In this document: positions 27,955 through 35,379 of the stretch, in pieces
Position numbering within the stretch: the first letter of the stretch is position 1
Layout: each line of letters begins with the position of its first letter
DNA from: Levilactobacillus hammesii DSM 16381
Lineage (GTDB): Bacteria > Bacillota > Bacilli > Lactobacillales > Lactobacillaceae
Direction: 5' to 3'
Length of the DNA stretch: 35,379 bases
Assembly (NCBI RefSeq): GCF_001434395.1
Contig: NZ_AZFS01000023.1
Coordinates: 1 to 35,379 of the forward strand
Position numbers and translations under genes: made by a program
The notes under the pieces: model-generated
Seen by the model: only the letters and a program-made list of their open reading frames with translations
The model's database searches: none
What the model was told of the DNA's origin: nothing

Positions 27955-28428
27955 ATGTTAACTTTAGTCAACTATCAAGACAATCGTGAAGATCGGGCGA
28001 GAGTCGCCGCGTACCCGCTAGAAGACCCAACCTTCACGGCAACGCCACAACAGGCCCTCGCTATAGCACGGGACGATGATCGGCGGCTACCGCTGATGGT
28101 TTTGAACGCGACCGAAATGGTGGGTTTTTTGGTGTTAATTACGGGCGCTGATGTTCAAGAGGTGGGTGCGGATCCTGCGACCGCCGTTCTGATTCGGTCA
28201 CTGTCAATTGCGGAAACGCAACGAGGACGGGGGTTCGCCGCAATGGCGTTAACCTTGTTACCGGCATTTGTTCGGCAGCGGTATCCGGCAGCAACTGAGC
28301 TCACGTTAGCCGTAGATCATGGAAATCTGCCCGCACAAAAGTTATATGCGAAAGTCGGGTACATCGATACCGGGCGTCGTGGCTATGGGACTTACGGCGA
28401 ACAGATCATTCTCACACAAGCCTTATAA
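27955..28428 (+). CDS. GNAT-family acetyltransferase
   Basis: The 157-aa protein has the GNAT motif A region (IRSLSIAETQRGRGFAAMAL) and the downstream AVDHGNLPAQKLYAKVGYID signature. It starts behind a strong GAGGAGG. It stands 59 nt after the COG2085 gene and ends in a terminator shared with a convergent GNAT gene. Substrate not predictable; possibly a small amine or an aminoglycoside-like compound. Confidence 0.85.
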   Translation: MLTLVNYQDNREDRARVAAYPLEDPTFTATPQQALAIARDDDRRLPLMVLNATEMVGFLVLITGADVQEVGADPATAVLIRSLSIAETQRGRGFAAMALTLLPAFVRQRYPAATELTLAVDHGNLPAQKLYAKVGYIDTGRRGYGTYGEQIILTQAL

Positions 28429-28433
28429 GCTAA

Positions 28434-28475
28434 AAGAACCAACCGCGTTAAATAACCCGGTTGGCTCTTTTTTTA
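28434..28475. terminator. bidirectional terminator between two GNAT genes
   Basis: GAACCAACCG pairs with CGGTTGGCTC around an AT-rich loop, followed by a run of T (plus) and preceded by A (minus). It serves both convergent genes. Confidence 0.82.
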
Positions 28476-28922
28476 GGCATTAAGGGACTTATACAAGATC
28501 CGGTTCAAACGGCCAAAGCGATCGTTCCGCCGATCGACCAGCTCGTAATCGAGATGTTCATAAAGGCCCACGTGGCGGGTCACGATGTAGAGCCCGTCGA
28601 TGTCGGCGGCCTGAGCCGCTTTCTCCGCTTCCTGCACGAGTCGCAGGCTGATCCCCTGGCCGCGGTTAGCCGGGTTCACGTAAACCGAGCTGACGAAGGG
28701 GGTGTATGGCGTATCGGGCACAATATCTTCGGCCAGCAGGGCGCAGAAGCCGGCCATTTTAGCGTCGTTAGTGGCGTAAATAACGCGTTCCCAGGGCTGC
28801 CATGTCGCCGTTTGCATGAGCTTGGCCAGATGCGCGCCAGCGGGCCAATCGATGGCACCGATCTGTGTGGCCGCCGTTGACCATTCGGGACTGTGAGGGG
28901 TCAGTAAGTGATAGGTAATCAA
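28473..28922 (-). CDS. GNAT-family acetyltransferase
   Basis: The product is about 149 aa if translation starts at TTG 28922, which follows GAGGC by 7 nt and begins the conserved-looking sequence ITYHLLTPHSPEW. A longer reading up to 28988 adds residues unlikely to be translated. The acetyl-CoA-binding part is SSVYVNPANRGQGISLRLVQ, and the end has LYEHLDYELVDRR. It is convergent with the previous GNAT and divergent from the glycosyltransferase. Substrate unknown. Confidence 0.83.
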   Translation of the reverse strand: MITYHLLTPHSPEWSTAATQIGAIDWPAGAHLAKLMQTATWQPWERVIYATNDAKMAGFCALLAEDIVPDTPYTPFVSSVYVNPANRGQGISLRLVQEAEKAAQAADIDGLYIVTRHVGLYEHLDYELVDRRNDRFGRLNRILYKSLNA

Positions 28923-29068
28923 GCGAGATGCCTCTTTTCTTGGATTTAAGACCAGTATAAGGCCCGCGACCGACATTGGGTAGGTCAACGACCTTTCTCG
29001 CCCGTATGCCCGTTAAATTCGGCGGGGGTGCCCTATAATCGGGCCATTCTAAGCGGAAAAGAGGTGTG

Positions 29069-30166
29069 ATGGTAGTGAAAATTCTAATTGTGATTGAAAA
29101 TCTCATCATGGGCGGCCTCAAACGGGTGACCACGGTCGTGGGGAACGAGCTGGCCCAACAGGCGGATGTCGCTTATTATTCCTTGGCGCAAACGCCCGCA
29201 TTTTACCCGTTACAGGCCCCGCTGCTGGTGGCCCCGCATCCGGTAGCGCCGACCGTGACCAATTACTTTGGGGACCGGCCACTCGACGTCTACCAGCCGC
29301 AATTACGAGATTTGCTGGCCACGTTGGCCACGGGCCATTACGACTGCGTGGTGTTGCCAGGCGGTCTTTTGGTCAGCTTTGCACCAGCCATTAAGGCTAG
29401 TTTCCCCCGAATGAACGTGATTGCCTGGATCCATAACAATTTCAGAACCTATTTCGACCAGTACTACGTGCAAATGCAGCCGGAATTACAGGCAGGACTC
29501 ACGGCGGCCGACACGGTGGTGGTCCTGACCGACTCGGATCTCGTCAACTATGCGCAGTTTAATCCCCATACGGTTAAGATTTACAATCCGCAGACGCTGA
29601 GGGCCGCGGGGCAACGCGCCGATCTGCAGAGTCACACGATTGCCTTTACCGGGCGCATCGACATCCAGCATAAGGGCATTGATTATCTGCTGGAACTGGC
29701 CCGGCAATTGCCGCGCGATTGGCAAATTGCTATTGCGGGTCACGGCAAACCGGCCGATATGGCCACCTTTCATTGGCTTCAACGCGAACTCGGCGTGAGC
29801 CACCGGATTCTTTATCGCGGGGCGTTGCAGGATCAGGCGCTCCGGCAGCACTATCAGCGGGCCTCCATCTTCGTGATGACATCGCGCTGGGAGGGGATGC
29901 CCCTGGTCATGGGAGAGGCTATGGCGTTTGGCCTGCCGGTGGCGGCAATGGAAAATACGGGTTCGGCCGAATATCTCCAACAGGGGCGTCATGGCCTGTT
30001 AACGGCGGCTAAGGACGTGGCCGCCCTCAGTCAGGCGGTCAACACCTTGATTGAAAGCCCCGTGCTCCGGCAACAGTACGCCTACCGTTCTCTGGAACGC
30101 ATCAAGGACTTCCAGATGCCCCGAATCATGGGCCAGTGGCAGGCCATTCTGACGCAGTCGGCGTAG
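29069..30166 (+). CDS. GT4-family glycosyltransferase
   Basis: The 365-aa retaining glycosyltransferase has a GT-B fold: an N-terminal acceptor domain (VKILIVIENLIMGGLKRV) and a C-terminal donor domain (FTGRIDIQHKGIDYLLELA, then SRWEGMPLVMGEAMAFGLPV with the E-x7-E pair at about 276-284). Such enzymes build exopolysaccharide, teichoic acid glycans or glycosylated proteins. No other cell-wall glycan genes are adjacent, so the acceptor is unknown. The ATG at 29069 behind AAAAGAGG is chosen; GTG codons at 29066 and 29075 are possible. Confidence 0.85.
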   Translation: MVVKILIVIENLIMGGLKRVTTVVGNELAQQADVAYYSLAQTPAFYPLQAPLLVAPHPVAPTVTNYFGDRPLDVYQPQLRDLLATLATGHYDCVVLPGGLLVSFAPAIKASFPRMNVIAWIHNNFRTYFDQYYVQMQPELQAGLTAADTVVVLTDSDLVNYAQFNPHTVKIYNPQTLRAAGQRADLQSHTIAFTGRIDIQHKGIDYLLELARQLPRDWQIAIAGHGKPADMATFHWLQRELGVSHRILYRGALQDQALRQHYQRASIFVMTSRWEGMPLVMGEAMAFGLPVAAMENTGSAEYLQQGRHGLLTAAKDVAALSQAVNTLIESPVLRQQYAYRSLERIKDFQMPRIMGQWQAILTQSA

Positions 30167-30406
30167 GATATTGATAATGAGAGATTAAAAATATGGCATT
30201 GTCTGGTAGGACTCCCTAAGTCGGTCATCAGGCTACTTGCGACCGCGGAAGTGGCGTCCAGATTTGGGTTAAAATCGATTTAAGATCGTTGGTTTTTGGA
30301 TAGGTTTCACGGGTATGCCTGCTTTAGTCGTGGCATTTTCAAACAATTGCTAAAATAACGGCGTTGGACTATTGTAATTAGCGATCGTTTAAGTAGCCGT
30401 GAGTGA

Positions 30407-30557
30407 GCCAAATTTGGGCCCAGCCATGGGATTTTTCAAGTGGGCTGCTTGAAAAATGGCGACTTTGAGACGATGATTTTTTCGGCTCAAAGCGAGGTCA
30501 AAGACCGCTTCCCAGGCTTTGGCCGTCCTGCCCACCGCGTTCCGGCCCAAATTTGGC
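30407..30557 (+). ncRNA. candidate structured RNA or inverted-repeat element
   Basis: GCCAAATTTGGGCC (30407-30420) and GGCCCAAATTTGGC (30544-30557) are perfect complements and close a 151-nt domain. Inside are ATTTTTCAAG/CTTGAAAAAT (30431-30440 with 30448-30457), CTTTGAG/CTCAAAG (30463-30469 with 30486-30492), AGCG-GGTC with GACC-GCT (30491-30509) and CAGG/CCTG (30513-30530). Another hairpin follows: GTAGCC/GGCTAC at 30585-30602. This is either a multibranched RNA or a small non-autonomous repeat element. Strand not determined. I do not recognise a known family. Confidence 0.4.
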
Positions 30558-30630
30558 GAACGGTAAGGCGGCAGCTTGATCAATGTAGCCTTGATTGGCT
30601 ACCTGTAATAGCAATCAGTTAGGTAACTAA

Positions 30631-30666
30631 AAAATGCGCCGGTCTCGTGAGAGATCAGCGCATTTT
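30631..30666. terminator. bidirectional terminator upstream of nox 3' end
   Basis: AAAATGCGC pairs with GCGCATTTT, with an inner TCTC/GAGA pair. It ends the nox transcript (minus) and any transcript from the folded element (plus). Confidence 0.8.
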
Positions 30667-30676
30667 ATCATTTCGC

Positions 30677-32032
30677 TTAGGTTCGTAAGTAGCCTTGCTC
30701 CTGGTCAACGGCCTTCTGCGCCGCTAAGTTCAGGTAGTTAAAGGTATCGTTGAAGTTGGGCGAGAACAGCATGTCCAGCATGGCCAGTTGGTCGATCGTC
30801 CCACCATTTTGCATGAGGGCCGAGACCGTGTTGGCGGCCTGGGAGACATCGTGTTCGCACATCAACTGGGCGCCTAAAATTTTTCGATTGTTGCGGTCGT
30901 AGATGAGGACGACCGTAATGGGATAGGCGTTGGGCATGAAGTCTGGGCGATAGGGGCCGGTGTAGGTGACACTGGCCGCGTTGAGTTGGGCTTCGCGCGT
31001 ATGGGTCAGCGTGAGCCCGGTACAGGCGATCGTGTGGTCAAAGATCAGCATACCCGTCGTAATTTGCGTACCAATGGTTCGTAGGCGGCGTTCAAAGACG
31101 TTGATACCAGCTAGGGCACCCTGGCGAACGGCGTGGGAAACCAGTGGGGCATAGGTGACCGTTTTAATCGGATTGTAGTGACTGACGGCTGAATCTCCGG
31201 CCGCGAGAATGTCGGGATTGGAAGATTGCATGTAGTCATCGGTAATAATGGCGCCGTTAGCGGCCATGGCAACCTGTCCCTGTAACAGTTCCGTTTGGGG
31301 GATGATGCCCGCGCTAATGGCGGCCATGTCGACCTCAAAGTCACCCGCTTCGGAATTTAAGAGTAAGTGGCCGTCGGGCGTGTCTTGAAAACCCGTTACC
31401 CGAGTGTTCGTCAGGACCTGGACGCCTTTTTCCGTTAACAATTTCGCCAATTTTTCCGCAATCACGGGTTCCACGTATTCATTTAAGAGGTGGGACGGTT
31501 GCTGGATCAAAATCACTTCGTGGCCGGATTCGATATACCCCTCGGCCAGTTCCACACCGACGTAGCCGCCACCAATGATGGCCACTTTTTGTTTTTGAGC
31601 GGTATACTCGCAGATGTTATTGGCCTGATCGTAGGTCTTGCAGAGCAACACCTTGGGATTTTCGATGCCAGGGATTGCGGGGATCGCTGTGATGGACCCC
31701 GTTGCCATGATCAGTTTGTCGTAACGTGCGGTGGTTTTTTCTTTGGTCGTGAGGTCTTGAACCAGTAAACTGTGGTCGTGGGCATCGATACGAATGACAT
31801 CGTGATTGAGTTCGAGGTCGACACCGCGGTTGATGAAGTCGTCGGGCTCCTGGTATTGGGCGTCAGACAGGGATTGAACGGTTCCTTTAATATGTAAATA
31901 CGTTGCGCAAGATAAATAGGAAATGTACGCCTGGCGTTCGAAAACGGTGATGTCCGCCTCCGGATAGTGTTTGAGGATCTGTTTTACCGCAGCAATGCCA
32001 GCGTGCGTGCAGCCAATAACGACGACTTTCAT
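30677..32032 (-). CDS. nox: water-forming NADH oxidase
   Basis: This flavoprotein oxidises NADH and reduces O2 to water, regenerating NAD in heterofermentative or aerated lactic acid bacteria. The 451-aa protein opens with MKVVVIGCTHAGIAAVKQIL (FAD site) and has the redox-active Cys42 in YLSCATY, the NAD-binding fold VAIIGGGYVGVELAEGY, and ILAAGDSAV for the second FAD site. The family also contains NADH peroxidases and CoA-disulfide reductases, but the N-terminus fits Nox best. The ribosome site is AAAGGA. Its promoter overlaps that of the divergent EAL gene (TATACT on the minus strand at 32076-32081). Confidence 0.92.
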   Translation of the reverse strand: MKVVVIGCTHAGIAAVKQILKHYPEADITVFERQAYISYLSCATYLHIKGTVQSLSDAQYQEPDDFINRGVDLELNHDVIRIDAHDHSLLVQDLTTKEKTTARYDKLIMATGSITAIPAIPGIENPKVLLCKTYDQANNICEYTAQKQKVAIIGGGYVGVELAEGYIESGHEVILIQQPSHLLNEYVEPVIAEKLAKLLTEKGVQVLTNTRVTGFQDTPDGHLLLNSEAGDFEVDMAAISAGIIPQTELLQGQVAMAANGAIITDDYMQSSNPDILAAGDSAVSHYNPIKTVTYAPLVSHAVRQGALAGINVFERRLRTIGTQITTGMLIFDHTIACTGLTLTHTREAQLNAASVTYTGPYRPDFMPNAYPITVVLIYDRNNRKILGAQLMCEHDVSQAANTVSALMQNGGTIDQLAMLDMLFSPNFNDTFNYLNLAAQKAVDQEQGYLRT

Positions 32033-32049
32033 TTCTATTAATCCTTTCT

Positions 32050-32078
32050 TTGATTAACTTATTTCAGTCTTTTATAGT
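32050..32078 (+). promoter_or_regulatory. promoter of the EAL gene, overlapping the nox promoter
   Basis: TTGATT (32050-32055) and TATAGT (32073-32078) are 17 nt apart. The nox promoter reads in the other direction through the same few bases (-10 TATACT, -35-like TTGCAT at 32097-32102), so the two may compete for polymerase. Confidence 0.55.
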
Positions 32079-32128
32079 ATACTGATGTTATAGTTAATGC
32101 AAACCATCCGTTTAGGGGGGTATTTTTA

Positions 32129-32821
32129 TTGAAAATAATTTATCGGTACTTCGTTCAACCACAGATTGACACGGCCACTAAAACGATATTTGGTTATGAG
32201 CTGTTAATGAAACAACTTACCCCTGATGGCTGGCGGTTGCCCGAATCTTTCTCGGCCATTGACCCGCAAATTATTGCGGATTTACTGGTGGATACGACCA
32301 AAGTGTTATCACTTAAGGTTCGTTATTGTTCGGTCAATGTGAGTCGGGAACAGCTCATGACGACGTCGATTGCGAACGCCATTATTAAAAGTCAAGAGCA
32401 GCTGTATCCGACCAAATTGGTGGTCGAGCTGACGGAAGATGATGGCCCGCAGAAATACACCATGGCCGAGTTGTTACCACAGTTGAAACGGTTCATCGAT
32501 CAGGGAATGGAACTTTCTCTGGATGACGTGGGCACGGGAGATAATTACTTTAAGGACGTTCAGGAACTATTGCCACTGGCCTCTGAGATCAAGTTCGCCC
32601 TGCAAAACTTCAATCGGGACTTCAAGGATCCCCACATTCTGCAAAAACTGCACTTCTGGCATGCCATTAGCGCGGAGTATAATTTGCGACTGGTCCTTGA
32701 GGGGATTGAAGATCAAGCCGATAACCGGTTAAGTAAAAAGCTCGGTATTCGACTGAAGCAGGGGTACTACTTTAGTAAACCACAATTGTTGAAGCTACCA
32801 CAAGATACTTGTCTGAGCTAA
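32129..32821 (+). CDS. EAL-domain c-di-GMP phosphodiesterase
   Basis: The 230-aa protein is a stand-alone EAL domain. The signature EALLR reads ELLMK (24-28), but the other active-site residues line up: Asn70 (SVNVS), Glu100/Glu103 (ELTE), Asp132-Asp133 (LDDVGTG), Lys155 (EIKFAL), Glu191 (LVLEGIE) and Gln211 (KQGYYFSKP). The change of the substrate-contacting Arg to Lys is the notable deviation, so it may be active or act as a c-di-GMP sensor. It starts at TTG 32129 behind AGGGGGG. There is no GGDEF or sensor domain. It ends in its own terminator. Confidence 0.85.
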   Translation: MKIIYRYFVQPQIDTATKTIFGYELLMKQLTPDGWRLPESFSAIDPQIIADLLVDTTKVLSLKVRYCSVNVSREQLMTTSIANAIIKSQEQLYPTKLVVELTEDDGPQKYTMAELLPQLKRFIDQGMELSLDDVGTGDNYFKDVQELLPLASEIKFALQNFNRDFKDPHILQKLHFWHAISAEYNLRLVLEGIEDQADNRLSKKLGIRLKQGYYFSKPQLLKLPQDTCLS

Positions 32822-32850
32822 ATTCATAATGTGTCCCATTGAAATAAATT

Positions 32851-32896
32851 AAGGTCGCGCCACGCCGCTGTTAGCGATGGACACGACCTTTTTTGA
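32851..32896 (+). terminator. terminator after the EAL gene
   Basis: AAGGTCG pairs with CGACCTT, with additional CGC/GCG pairing inside the stem, followed by a T-run. Confidence 0.78.
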
Positions 32897-33073
32897 TACG
32901 TTTTTTTTCGTCTGTGCGGTGAGAAACGGAATGGGGGGATGGTCTAAGCAATGGGCTTTTGAAAGGCAAATGGTGGACCGGGTGTCAGAGGAACGGGCAA
33001 TTTAGCTTGAACGTGACACTTGTAATGCCTCCGCCAATGCCTAAGGTTACCCCTCCCACAAGAGCCGCCAGCC

Positions 33074-33643
33074 TTAGTCCTGCGCTTGTTGTTGAAGCGC
33101 GGCCATCGTTGCCGTTTGGAAGGTGGCGATCAGGTCGTGGATCTCGGTCAGCGATTCCTGTTGGCCACCGAGTAACCATTCGCGCCAGATGCGGTAGATG
33201 CCGGCCGTCATGAACTGGGTCCAGTACTTTTGCTGGGTTGCCGTAGCGCCGGACCAGGTCATGGTAACCGCGTAAAACCGTTGCATATTTTGCTCGAATA
33301 TTTGCTGGAAGACTGGTTCAAATCCCCGCTCAACGGCCAGTTTCATTGTTGGGGCCAGGGTCATGAAAAAGTCACCCAGGGCCGCGAGCTTTTGGTCTTG
33401 CGGAACGTGTGCCAAAATGTCGTCAAATTGGGCGGTCATGATCGGCTCAAAGTGTGCGGTCAAGACATCGGCTAGCGTGGTGAAATTACGGTAGAAGGCC
33501 ATGCGGCTCACCCCGGCCCGTTTGACGACGGCCGTGACGGTTAGGTCGCTGAGATCCTTGGTTTCTAAGAGTTGTAGCAGGGCGGTTGCCAGGTAATTCT
33601 GGGAATCCTGCTTGATGTTTTGTGCGTGCTGGGTGGCTGCCAT
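33074..33643 (-). CDS. TetR/AcrR-family repressor
   Basis: The 189-aa protein has the TetR helix-turn-helix at about 34-58 (LTVTAVVKRAGVSRMAFYRN) and an alpha-helical ligand-binding C-terminal domain. ATG 33643 follows GGAGG. It is divergent from the extended SDR gene, with overlapping promoters in a 112-nt gap, so it probably represses that gene and itself. The inducer is unknown. Confidence 0.88.
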   Translation of the reverse strand: MAATQHAQNIKQDSQNYLATALLQLLETKDLSDLTVTAVVKRAGVSRMAFYRNFTTLADVLTAHFEPIMTAQFDDILAHVPQDQKLAALGDFFMTLAPTMKLAVERGFEPVFQQIFEQNMQRFYAVTMTWSGATATQQKYWTQFMTAGIYRIWREWLLGGQQESLTEIHDLIATFQTATMAALQQQAQD

Positions 33644-33682
33644 GACAATTCCTCCATTCTGTCAGAGATGCGTCTGATTTGC

Positions 33683-33730
33683 TTGAATCTAAGTTGTCAC
33701 CATTGTATGCTACTTGCACAGACGTTACAA
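33683..33730. promoter_or_regulatory. overlapping divergent promoters for the tetR-type and SDR genes
   Basis: Plus strand: TTGAAT (33683-33688), 17 nt, TATGCT (33706-33711). Minus strand: TTGTAA (33725-33730), 17 nt, TACAAT (33702-33707). The two -10 boxes overlap by two bases, so one repressor dimer could cover both. Related half-sites CGTCTGA and CAGACG lie either side (near 33671 and 33719). Confidence 0.7.
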
Positions 33731-33755
33731 GTGAAACGAAAGCGAGCGTGAATGA

Positions 33756-34799
33756 ATGATGACAAAGAAATTAGTGGTGGTTACCGGTGGCAGTGGCTTT
33801 ATTGCCGTTCATATTATTTTGCAGTTGTTGCAACAGGGGTTTGCGGTTCGGACCACGGTACGGTCCTTACAGAAGACGGCGTTGATCAAGGAGATGCTCA
33901 CGAATGGTGGCGTGACGGATTTTAGCGCGTTGAGTTTTGCGGAGGCCGATCTGACGCACGACGCACACTGGGCGGAGGTGTTACGGGGCGCCACTTACGC
34001 GATTCACGTGGCTTCGCCGACACCAAATCGGGTATTTAAGGATGAAAACGAGATGATCCAGCCAGCCGTGGAGGGGGTCTTGCGGGTCTTGAAGGCCGCG
34101 CGGGATGCCGGAGTCAAGCGGGTCGTCCTGACGTCGGCCTATGGTGCCGTGTTTGCCGGCCATCATCACCGGACCACCCCCTACACCGAGGCGGACTGGT
34201 CAGATGTCACGGTCAAGAAGGTTCATGCGTACCAGAAGTCGAAGACGTTAGCGGAACGGGCGGCGTGGCAGTTTATTCGTGAACACGGCAACGGCCTGGA
34301 GTTAGCGGCGGTGAACCCAGTTGGGGTGATGGGACCGGTTCTGTCTAGCGACTATTCACACTCCAACGTGCAGGTGCGTCAGTTGTTGGAGGGGCAGATT
34401 AAGGCCGTGCCTCATGTGGATTCGGGCTACGTGGACGTGCGGGATGTCGCCAGCCTTCACATTCTGGCGATGACGGCGCCCCAGGCTGCCGGGGAACGTT
34501 TCTTGGCGACGACGGGGGAAACACTGTCGATGCTGGACGTGGCCACCATTTTGCGGGAAGCTTTCCCCCAATTTGCGGCCAAACTGCCAACGAAAACTAT
34601 TCCGAATGTGGTGATTAAGGCGACAGCGTTGGTCAAGCCTGAGTTGAAGATGATTGCGTCAATTGTTGGTGAATACGCCGGAACCAGTAACGAAAAGGCT
34701 GTGCGGATGCTGGACTGGCACCCGCGGTCTGCGAAGACGGCCATTGTGGCCACGGCGCAGTCGATGCTGGATCTGGGAATTGTTGCGGATCGTGGCTAG
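33756..34799 (+). CDS. extended SDR reductase (dihydroflavonol-4-reductase/aldehyde-reductase-like)
   Basis: The 347-aa protein has the NADP-binding TGGSGFIA motif (10-17), a conserved HVASPTPN segment, and the catalytic YxxxK as YQKSK (near 159) after LTSAYGAVFAG. These match the aldehyde/ketone reductase branch of the extended SDR family that includes dihydroflavonol-4-reductase-like proteins. It likely reduces a carbonyl compound. Control by the divergent TetR protein suggests induction by its substrate. The start among ATG codons 33756/33759 is uncertain, with a weak ribosome site. Confidence 0.88.
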   Translation: MMTKKLVVVTGGSGFIAVHIILQLLQQGFAVRTTVRSLQKTALIKEMLTNGGVTDFSALSFAEADLTHDAHWAEVLRGATYAIHVASPTPNRVFKDENEMIQPAVEGVLRVLKAARDAGVKRVVLTSAYGAVFAGHHHRTTPYTEADWSDVTVKKVHAYQKSKTLAERAAWQFIREHGNGLELAAVNPVGVMGPVLSSDYSHSNVQVRQLLEGQIKAVPHVDSGYVDVRDVASLHILAMTAPQAAGERFLATTGETLSMLDVATILREAFPQFAAKLPTKTIPNVVIKATALVKPELKMIASIVGEYAGTSNEKAVRMLDWHPRSAKTAIVATAQSMLDLGIVADRG

Positions 34800-34815
34800 T
34801 CGTAAATTGAATAAT

Positions 34816-34850
34816 GAAGACGGACCAATGGGATGGGGGCCGTCTTTTTT
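34816..34850 (+). terminator. terminator after the SDR gene
   Basis: GAAGACGG pairs with CCGTCTTTT around a G-rich loop, followed by a T-run. Confidence 0.8.
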
Positions 34851-35142
34851 TATAAATAAAATTATATTAGAGCATAATAAAAATAATTTACATTTATAAT
34901 GGTATTTAGTGATGATTGTATGTATACTGTGGGTAGAAAAAGAAGAAATTTGTTTCAAATGGTGACAAGTCATACTAGGAACTTGTTAAATGAGATAGTT
35001 GCGTGGCATAAATATACTAGCGGGTATCGTGATTATGGGATTAAAAGCGTGGACGATGACTAGTAAAGTGAATTAACATCTAATCCCGCAAAAGAAATAA
35101 TAAAGAGTAGATGAGAGAGGATTGTGGAAGAGGGCATTTATT
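34851..35142 (+). other. AT-rich intergenic region before the small secreted-peptide gene
   Basis: I see no gene here. TATACT near 35019-35024 is a possible -10 without a clear -35. AAGAGGG (35128-35134) serves the next start codon. Confidence 0.4.
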
Positions 35143-35334
35143 ATGATGGGAAGTAGGGTGGGACGGTTTATAATCGCCCTGTTATTTATAACCGTTGTTT
35201 TGGGGGTTCAACAAGGTTTCAAGATTACTAGAAATTTGGTGGCTCACGCGGAGACGACTATTCAAGTGAAAAATCCGCCGAGTCCCGCGCCGATTGGCAT
35301 GCTGGGAATTTATATCAATACAGCTAAAGGTTGA
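35143..35334 (+). CDS. 63-aa secreted peptide precursor, or truncated surface protein
   Basis: The ATG at 35143 behind AAGAGGG opens a 63-residue frame with a strong signal peptide (GRFIIALLFITVVLGVQQGF) and a predicted cleavage at AHA/ET, the same AHA site as in the two surface proteins at 14750 and 16991. Only about 27 residues remain after cleavage (ETTIQVKNPPSPAPIGMLGI and a short tail). A terminator-like stem follows almost at once, which argues for a complete short gene over an accidental fragment. It could be a secreted peptide (signal or antimicrobial) or a cut-down WxL/surface gene. Not a family I recognise. Confidence 0.55.
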   Translation: MMGSRVGRFIIALLFITVVLGVQQGFKITRNLVAHAETTIQVKNPPSPAPIGMLGIYINTAKG

Positions 35335-35349
35335 AAGTACGAAAATAGC

Positions 35350-35379
35350 CCTCAGCCCTTATCACGAAAGGCCTGAGGT
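35350..35379 (+). terminator. terminator-like stem at the window edge
   Basis: CCTCAG (35350-35355) pairs with CTGAGG (35373-35378), with CCTT/AAGG inside. The window ends in the right arm, so any T-run cannot be seen. Confidence 0.5.

Larger units (their letters stand above)
30167..30676. other. 0.5-kb intergenic region with a folded element and terminator
   Basis: I find no credible protein gene. The right part (30407-30602) is dense in paired elements, described separately, and ends in a bidirectional terminator. The left part (30167-30400) shows no clear feature beyond scattered AT-rich runs. Confidence 0.55.

Noticed and set aside
30389-30583. Minus-strand 64-codon frame across the folded element
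   Set aside because: It spans both arms of the inverted repeat and has no ribosome site. The pairing explains the sequence better than a protein does.

Overview
The window looks like chromosomal DNA from a low-to-mid GC Gram-positive bacterium of the Lactobacillaceae, probably a Levilactobacillus/Lactiplantibacillus-like species. The evidence is a Lactobacillaceae-type I-E CRISPR repeat, two secreted proteins built from BspA-like (DUF285) repeats, a MucBP domain, a Ser linker and a DUF5776 wall-binding domain, a water-forming NADH oxidase, strong AGGAGG ribosome sites and CcpA (cre) sites. There are no rRNA or tRNA genes and no transposase or integrase that I can see. The species is inferred, not shown.

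Layout: 1-1.6 kb is AT-rich and nearly gene-free. It holds one 36-aa hydrophobic peptide and then a patchwork of decayed CRISPR repeats, a parS-like hairpin, a terminator and a 58-bp copy of the 3' end of the permease gene found at 11.9 kb. From 1.6 to 11.8 kb lies a complete type I-E system in one overlapping operon (cas3-cas8e-cas11-cas7-cas5-cas6e-cas1-cas2), with Cas2 fused to a DEDDh exonuclease, followed after 29 nt by an array of 14 repeats and 13 spacers. The 58-bp direct repeats bracket this module. Two of the 13 spacers overlap by 21 nt, and every spacer starts with a pyrimidine; together these point to an AAY-type PAM and a functional 29-nt repeat with 32-nt spacers.

11.9-14.4 kb is an alanine module on the minus strand (alanine dehydrogenase, then an amino-acid permease). 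14.7-18.9 kb carries two paralogous secreted surface proteins with nearly identical C-terminal anchors and diverged N-terminal repeat regions. 18.9-22.5 kb, on the minus strand, has a DUF2075 P-loop ATPase/helicase-like gene and a DUF262-DUF1524 (GmrSD-type) gene, both plausible defence genes close to the CRISPR locus.

22.7-34.8 kb is a run of small stress and regulatory units: a secreted protein of unknown function; a MerR regulator with a textbook 19-bp-spaced promoter and an overlapping GNAT gene; a divergent ArsR / DJ-1-like / quinone-oxidoreductase unit; a COG2085 NADP-binding protein; two more GNATs; a GT4 glycosyltransferase; a 0.5-kb non-coding interval with a highly folded, inverted-repeat-bounded element; the NADH oxidase divergent from a c-di-GMP EAL phosphodiesterase; and a TetR regulator divergent from an extended SDR reductase. 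The window ends with a 63-aa precursor that has a clear signal peptide but only about 27 residues after it.

The least explained signals are the history of the CRISPR module (flanking duplications and relic arrays), the overlapping spacers, the parS-like palindromes, and the folded element at 30.4 kb. All family assignments come from reading motifs by eye; no database search was run.
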